From Symsagittifera roscoffensis (taxonomy: Eukaryota; Xenacoelomorpha; Acoela; Convolutidae), in NCBI RefSeq assembly GCF_963678635.1, contig NC_087069.1:37809371-37873370 (forward strand): a stretch of 64,000 nucleotides of DNA. Direction: 5' to 3'. Both the position numbers and the translations under genes were made by a program. Below are positions 58,054 to 64,000 of the stretch, one piece after another. Positions within the stretch are counted from its first letter, which is position 1, and each line of letters starts with the position of its first letter. Under the pieces are notes generated by a model. The model made no database searches, had not been told where the DNA came from, and saw only the letters and a list, made by a program, of their open reading frames with translations.

Positions 58054-58855
58054 CTGGTAGGCACTTATATTACCCCTCAAATCAACCCAAATTTGAGGCA
58101 ATTTTACCTTAGATTTTCGACTGAGGGACACTTAAAAAAACGCTCAGTTGTATGTCATTTTTTTTCTTCCGTTTTTTGTTGCAGATATTAAAAAACGTGA
58201 TTGCGATAATGCCCACGCTGAAAAAAGAGACTCTTTTTTCAAATTTTTACTCTATCCCAGTGAATTGGAATGCTGCTACAAAATTTCAATCAGCTACAAA
58301 GATTTCATGAGAGCGGGATGTGCATTCCGAGTTTTCTGAAAAAAGACTTTAAGAAATGCAATCTAGCTTGATTTTCATTGGAAGAATCAATTTCGGGAAC
58401 TTAATTCAAAAAACCAAAAGAGTGAACAAAAAACAACAAATGATCTTGACGACAGATGTGACCATCAATTTTTCAAACGATCCTCCCGTACCCGTAGCAG
58501 TAGACGTGAAATTCATTGAAAAGTGGAAAGTTTGGTTTTGATTATTCGAACCATTTTTCAAACGAGGATGATCGGAGAAATTGTTACTTTAAAGTTCAGC
58601 AATCAACCGTGCTGACAAAAATGTTAATCATGCAATTCCATACAATTCCATACTATGACAAAATTCCTTATCATACCATTCCATACAATTCCATAGATTA
58701 GGAAAGTTATAGCCCGTACCGAACTTTTTGGCCATAATCATATCTGATCATTGTAAAATCATGCAAAATTCATGTCTGTTACAGATGTGCAGCATGTCTA
58801 TATTCGGCATGCACATACCTGCATCAGACCTGCATCAGGTGTGCTAACTGAAGAT

Positions 58856-59162
58856 ATGCTCACACCTGCAGCATGCATGATCATGCCTGAACTGAACATG
58901 CTCACACCTGCCGGATACATGATCATACCTGAACTAAACATGCTCACATCTGCAGGATACATGACCATGCCTGAACTAAACATGCTCACACCTGCAGGAT
59001 ACATGACCATGCCTGAACTAAACATGCTCACACCTGCAGGATACATGACCATGCCTGAACTAAACATGCTCACACCTGCAGGATACATGATCATACCTGA
59101 ACTAAACATGCTCACATCTGCAGGATACATGACCATGCCTGAACCGAATATGCTCAAATCGG
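58856..59162. repeat. 42-bp minisatellite
   Basis: Seven full units and one partial unit of 42 bp (core ATGCTCACACCTGCAGGATA, then CATGACCATGCCTGAACTAA). Because 42 is divisible by three, frames on both strands stay open (+ 58772-59179, - 58798-59157), so these are not evidence of coding. Units 2-3 and 6-7 share the same variants, pointing to a later four-unit (168-bp) duplication. Confidence 0.9.
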
Positions 59163-59582
59163 TATCTTCAGTATTATAAGATTATTAAAGATATGGTTAA
59201 TTTGTAACAACATCATAAACTCAGCTTGATAATGTGACACTTTACTTCAAATTTTTAGTTTTTTTTTCAGATTTTTTCTGACATCGGTGAAGTTTTTTGT
59301 TGAAAATTGACAGTAGTGGGTAGATGCATCTTTCTTTAATTGCAAGCAGGGAGTCGTTGGTAGCGGGGCGTGTGGATACTTTTCTCTGTTTCCTGACAAC
59401 ATAAAACTAATTGTTAGTCAAAACTTTTAACTAAATAAAACAAAATTAAATTTCATTCAAAAAAATTTGCGCTCGGGGTAGGTCACAATATGTAGTTTGT
59501 TCAACATGCAAAAATTCATTACATTATGACAACGTAAAACGTAAAATTAGTCTTTCATTACTTATTCTCTAAAACGTGTTGC

Positions 59583-60014
59583 TCAGTAAAAAACAAAACT
59601 TTGATTTGAACTGAACTTGGAAAGTAATGTTTTGGCGATGTCTTCATCCCCCCTCTGAGCCGCGTAGTGCAAACATGTCCAGCTATCTTTGGCCGCCCCC
59701 ACACAATTGGCCCCCTTCTTCACAAGAGCCTCGAAGGCCGAATGTCTACCCTATGCATTAGGTCTCAAATCACAATCATCCCAATTGGCATGAATAAAAA
59801 AAATATATTTCAGCTTTCTCCCATCATAGTCCCACCAGCATTTTACAGCCTCCCCCCTCCCCCTCATATGACAAAAATCGCAATACGTTCCTAGCAGGTT
59901 ATTTTTCGAGGACTGCTCTACTATCATTATATTTTGGTGGGCTTCCTTTCGACCCCGAGTACATCTAGCATTCGGTTGTAATTCATTTTCAATCCTTCGT
60001 ATTGCCTTTTTTCC
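59583..60014 (-). pseudogene. Exon-like sequence ending in an ankyrin-like stretch
   Basis: An acceptor TTTGTTTCAG precedes GGAAAAAAGG (exon from 60014 downward). The frame encodes KKAIRRIENELQPNARC, then a possible metal-binding TYCDFCHMRGRG, then NWDDCDLRPNA and TAG (59751-59753). Beyond the stop, in the same frame, is an ankyrin-repeat-like stretch (SWTCLHYAAQRGDEDIAKTL) to a TGA at 59583. It enters in phase 0, matching the small exon at 61150-61239. It appears to be a captured host gene fragment now inactivated. Confidence 0.55.
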
Positions 60015-60066
60015 CTGAAACAAAAAAAAGTTGAGGAAATAAATTTTTAAAAAACATTGTGGAAAA

Positions 60067-60168
60067 ATGCTAGTCATACAATTTTCATATATGAAAAACC
60101 ACTAATCATAGACCTTTCATGCAAATTTCTGTACGTTTGGAATTGCATGAAAAGTGTATGATTAGCAT
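60067..60168. repeat. 102-bp inverted repeat
   Basis: Ends ATGCTAGTCATACA / TGTATGATTAGCAT, one mismatch. Similar short palindromes occur at 62071-62118 and, incomplete, near 47007. Confidence 0.55.
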
Positions 60169-60182
60169 TATTGGAATAAAAA

Positions 60183-60526
60183 AAATCACCCCTAGCACAG
60201 ATATTCCGTTTTTTATTACAAAAGTTGGAACAGTTATGTAACAAAAGTTTTTGTTTCAACAGTCCTGTGCATAAGTTTGACAAACGACTGGTTTAATGCT
60301 GGAGCTCACAACAACAGTGGGTGAAACTTTCGTGCATAAGGAATAGACTGCTCATTTTGTACTTTATATGGTGTGTGGGGGGATAATTTTCATTAAAAAA
60401 AATTCAAACTTTAGAAAAAAAAAATCATTTTGTTTTATTTCATTTAATTTTTGAATGTTATTACTGCTCCAGAAACCGTGAAAGGCAGTCGGAACATTCA
60501 GGGCTTTGCCCTGATACGAGCAGTCT
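60183..60526. mobile_element. Two Helentron-like fragments, head to head
   Basis: 60183-60231 is the 5' end in minus orientation (GTTCCAACTTTTGTAATA...CGGAATA). 60357-60526 is the 3' half in plus orientation, with intact AGTCGGAAC, hairpin CAGGGCTTTGCCCTG and tail CGAGCAGTCTCG. Confidence 0.65.
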
Positions 60527-60583
60527 CGTCTGTTTTAATTTCACTTTGTTCCAATCTACTTTAACAAATAAAATTAGAAAAAA

Positions 60584-61060
60584 ATCATGCGTCAAAAAGT
60601 AGTCGCACATTTGTTGTTATTTTTTTCAATGAGATTAATAGTATCAACCCATCAAATTTCTTTAATTTATTTGCAACTTTTTTGGCTACCGGTTTGCGAA
60701 AATTGAACGATTTTTTTTATGTTCCGCTCAAAATTTATCAAAATTTGCAAAAATCATACGTTAAAAAGTAGTCGCACATTTGTTGTTATTTTTTTCAATG
60801 AGATTAATAGTATCAACCAATCAAATTTCTTTAATTTATTTGCAATTTTTTTGGCTACCGGTTTGCGAAAATTGAACGATTTTTTTATGTTCCGCTCAAA
60901 ATTTATCAAATTTTGCAAAAATCATGCGTTAAAAAGTAGTCGCACATTTGTTGTTAATTTATTCAATGAGATTAATAGTATCAACCAATCGAATCTTTTT
61001 AATTTATTCAAACTTATTGCGGCTACTGGTTCGCGAAAATTGAAGGAATTTTGGCCAAAA
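60584..61060. repeat. Triple tandem repeat of about 168 bp
   Basis: Units begin ATCATGCGT(C/T)AAAAAGTAG at 60584, 60753 and 60921; the third is diverged at its end. The open frame 60719-61153 over it is probably incidental. Confidence 0.85.
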
Positions 61061-61149
61061 AATTTTGTGACGAATTGCTTTAATTATAGTTCAAACTGGG
61101 GATTTTTAGTTTTTTTCGACTATCCCTCCCGTTGCCCCCTGAAACTAAC

Positions 61150-61239
61150 CTGACGTCCTCTTTTCTGGGATGTAGAGACGACATAATTTCCTTCATTTGA
61201 AGATGGTTGGCTCGAGGAGGTAAATTTGGATAAACTCAT
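61150..61239 (-). pseudogene. Possible first coding exon within the CCCGTAC element
   Basis: 90 bp, 30 codons from ATG 61239 (MSLSKFTSSSQPSSNEGNYV...), preceded by an acceptor-like CTTTTTCAG and followed by donor GTTAGT. It ends in phase 0 and so could be spliced to the exon-like sequence at 60014, giving one frame up to the TAG at 59751. Rich in serine; no domain. Confidence 0.45.
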
Positions 61240-61676
61240 TTCGAACAAAATCTGAAAAAGTGAAATTTTAACAACAAAGACCAATTAGTCAAGATACGCG
61301 AAGTAATGTATAAATAAATATGTATTTGTCAAGTTTTCAGTCAGGCGTTATCATGTCTGCGGCAGGCATGAACATGTTTCACTCAGGTCTGATCATGTAA
61401 GATCCAGGTACGACCATGTCTGTAGAAAAATACGCATGCTCACTTCTGAACAGCCCTGCATAATGGGGGAACAGTCCTGAGAATTTTCTCTCCCCTGCTA
61501 AATGGATGATCAGCCGTGAAATGGAACAAAAAGTTCAGTACGGGAGGGTATTAGCATGACAAGCGTTTTTTCCATTTCATGGAATTGTATGATATTTTTT
61601 TCATGCTATGAAATCGTTTTTTTTTTCGTATAAATATTCTGCGTTTCGCTTCATACTTCTGCTTCGCCGTGAAATA

Positions 61677-63916
61677 AAAAAAAACAAACGCTTACTGAAA
61701 CAAGAAAACCAATAGGTTAAACGGCAATAAAAATGCAGTTAATTTCTATTAAGAGTTGTCAAGCAAGTTAAACATTTGAATTTCATTTGCAAAAACTGCA
61801 ACTTATGAGGCCTCTATTTCATAAAACTCGGAGATTGAAAATTTTGTCCTGTTCTTTTGGACAGTTTTAGGTTATTTGTTAATATCTAAAGCTGAAATTT
61901 TTAAGTTTTGCCATCACAGAGAACCTTAGTTTTTTGTTTGTCCAAAAAAAACTATATTTTCGATGATTGAAAATAAAATGCTATTAATCAGTTCCAGTTC
62001 AAAGTAAGCTCATTTAAACTTACCAAAGAACATTTTTGGATGATTTCTGAAAAAAAATTAAATGAAAAAAAATGCTTGTCATACAAGATTCTTTAATGTG
62101 AAGTGTATGATAGACATTTTTGCCCTAGCAACTTTGTTTGGAAATGTAAAATCAACTTTATTGTATGGAATTTTAAGATAAGCATTTTTTGAATGGAGGT
62201 CAACTCGGGCATGAAAGGTTTTATTGAAGTTTGCCAGTTGATGCAATGGCAAAAGAAACTTGATTGACCTTACACGGGGCTGTTAAAAGATGCAACGAAA
62301 TAAACCTAATTAAATTTCAAGAGCTAGATATGGTTGGAAATTGTGTGAAATTAAGATGTAAATTAATCATTGATGGTACCTTGAATGAAGTTTCAAAATA
62401 AAACTACGCTAATAAAATTTGTTTTTGATTAGGAAACGAAGGCTAATGTACTGTTAATTTAGTGCCCAAATTTGGCTTGTATAAATAAGTTTTTGCAAAA
62501 AAGAAAAAATTTTTGGCATACAAAATTTGTGTTACTCAAGCAAAGCAAAACTTTAAAAGAATCATTTTATACGTTAAAGAAAAGGTTTTTGAAGTTTCTT
62601 CCATAATAATTAGCAGATCAGCAGTGAAGGCTACAAAAATTGACTAAAGGTTGTGGTTTAAAGGCAATCGTTTTATAGATATGAATTTTATTGGCAGGTT
62701 TGATCATATATAAAATAAACTGTTTCATATCAGGGCCCTGTTTGATCTCAAATCTTGTTTTTTCATAAATGTTTCAAGAAAAACAAAAAAGGTTAGAGTT
62801 TAAATAGAAAATTAATATATCTCCATTGCATGATCACAAGCTCTTTGATTTAGTAAGAAAGCCTCAATACAATTGTACTGTTTGAATTGAGGGTTCATTC
62901 ACCGCTTAAGCGGTAAAAACAATTGAATATTTCCTAAGCTTTTGCCAAAAAAAGGAACTTTCAATCTCGCAAAAAGTAAACTATTGAAATACTCTTGCAA
63001 TTTCGAGACCAGAGTAGCTATAACGTTCGGATGTTTTTGGAAATTTTGTCTAAAATATCAACTCAAATATCTCACAAAAAAAATTAAATTAAAATGATCA
63101 CAATTCTCTCATATTTTTCTCGAAGTCTGATCAACAAATGCCCAGGGCCAATGCCAAATAGCCAAAACTTTGCGACTAGCCACACAAAAAACGTTGATTT
63201 TTATTAGGTACTATTTCAACTTTCCAAAATCTGTATCAGATAAAAATGCACGAACGTGCGTTCTTTCCCGAAGAACCTGAAAGCTGCTACAGAAATTAAA
63301 TCAGCTGCAAATAGTTCGCGATAGCAGAGTATGCGTTCAAATCCAAAAAAAAACTAAAACATCGATGTTTTTCCTCATTGGCACAAATAATTATGGTAAT
63401 TGGAATCGCAAAATGAGAACAAAAAACTCAAAATCAAAATAACGAACTACAATTTGATAATTATAACTGAAAATGGAGTATCTAGAAATTTTCCGTCCTA
63501 TTTAGCTTTAAAAATCTTTACTATAACGAATGTTGCTTTGATTAATCAATTCTTTTTTCAAAGAAGAGGGCGGGAGTGTTTGTTGCTTTTTGATATCATG
63601 TTCAATAGCCACTTAGGGTATCTTTTTTACATAGATAATAAGGCTAAGTTTTTTTGGACGTGAGAACGTATTCAAACAAGAGTTTCATATTAGGGTTTAT
63701 AATTGTTCTCACTACCTTTTAGCGTATGTGAGATCTGATCAACTTTTGTACAATTATCAATAAAAAATTAAACGATTGATGTTTTTCTCAATCTTCCTGG
63801 TATGAAGATTTATTCAGTTTTTACACCTAAGACCATTCGCCGCTTGCGAAATAAAAAATTGCCTTTAAAATTGATGCAGTTGATATATCTTGCTAATTTT
63901 GAGCCAGGGGCATCTT
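61677..63916. other. AT-rich, no gene seen
   Basis: Only short frames, such as 63400-63660 (contains FFQRRGRECLLLFDIMFNSH), without recognisable domains. Confidence 0.4.
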
Positions 63917-64000
63917 GGAACCTGATCTAAACTACATTTTATGATTGGATAAATTAGATATTTTACCAATGTAAAGTATTTAATATTAACCAATCATGAT
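63917..64000. repeat. Imperfect hairpin repeat, copy 2 (cut by window end)
   Basis: Near-identical to 3384-3465, with loop CAAT instead of CACT. It continues beyond the window. Confidence 0.7.

Larger units (their letters stand above)
58713..61544. mobile_element. 2.8-kb element with CCCGTAC terminal inverted repeats
   Basis: Ends CCCGTACCGAACTTTTTGG and, in reverse complement, CCCGTACTGAACTTTTTGTT. Copy A lacks the whole segment, and comparison gives a 2-bp target duplication AG (58711-58712, 61545-61546). Inside are a 42-bp minisatellite, minus-strand exon-like sequences with an ankyrin-like stretch, two Helentron-like fragments, a 168-bp triple tandem repeat and CATG-rich subterminal regions. 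No transposase was recognised, so it looks non-autonomous, with captured or acquired sequence. Confidence 0.85.
49071..61676. repeat. Segmental duplication, copy B
   Basis: Collinear with 3792-19194. It lacks the gypsy and Helentron-like insertions of copy A and carries two insertions of its own (49140-49872 and 58713-61544). Similarity to A is visible up to CTTCTGCTTCGCC at about 61667, where A enters the N gap. Confidence 0.9.

Noticed and set aside
58772-59179. Long open frames on both strands with a repeated 14-residue motif
   Set aside because: They are automatic results of a 42-bp tandem repeat without stops, not evidence of a protein.

Overview
The window looks like nuclear DNA of an invertebrate animal. 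It is AT-rich and gene-poor, has spliced exons with GT..AG boundaries, and carries many diverged eukaryotic transposable elements (Ty3/gypsy, BEL/Pao, hAT-like and Tc1/mariner-like MITEs, a Helentron-like non-autonomous family, foldback structures). Nothing bacterial is seen. I cannot name the species.

Layout. 1-2100: a strand-asymmetric locus, with the + strand almost free of G. It has three successive open frames and a short intron, and matches no family I recognise. 2100-3790: fragmentary frames, a possible tRNA-derived SINE and strong hairpins; one hairpin repeat recurs at the right edge of the window. 3792-19194 and 49071-61676: two copies, A and B, of a segmental duplication of roughly 9 kb. 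They are unequal in length because each took later insertions: A has a complete but broken gypsy element and a ~540-bp Helentron-like element; B has a palindromic Tc1/mariner-type element and a 2.8-kb terminal-inverted-repeat element. A hAT-type MITE with an 8-bp target duplication is present in both. The unit holds relics of an endonuclease/exonuclease/phosphatase (EEP) domain, a P-loop-like fragment and small open frames. Copy A runs into a 200-N assembly gap.

20200-21700: a foldback structure made of inverted arrays of short repeats. 24034-29458: a second, more decayed gypsy element. 29486-35373: three exons on the minus strand of one host gene for a single-pass membrane protein. Their reading phases join exactly. 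The second gypsy element lies just downstream, and a decayed antisense BEL/Pao element sits in the large intron. 35.7-40.2 kb: a cluster of MITEs with GGCTCTTTTCC ends and 8-bp target duplications. 40-49 kb: mostly featureless AT-rich DNA with two more Helentron-like copies and a G-rich island. 61.7-64 kb: nothing recognisable until the hairpin repeat at the edge.

Only the three-exon membrane-protein gene looks like a conserved, functional host gene. The left-edge locus may be real. Almost everything else is mobile-element sequence in various states of decay. The paralogous copies are the most useful part of the window, because each shows the empty site of insertions found in the other.
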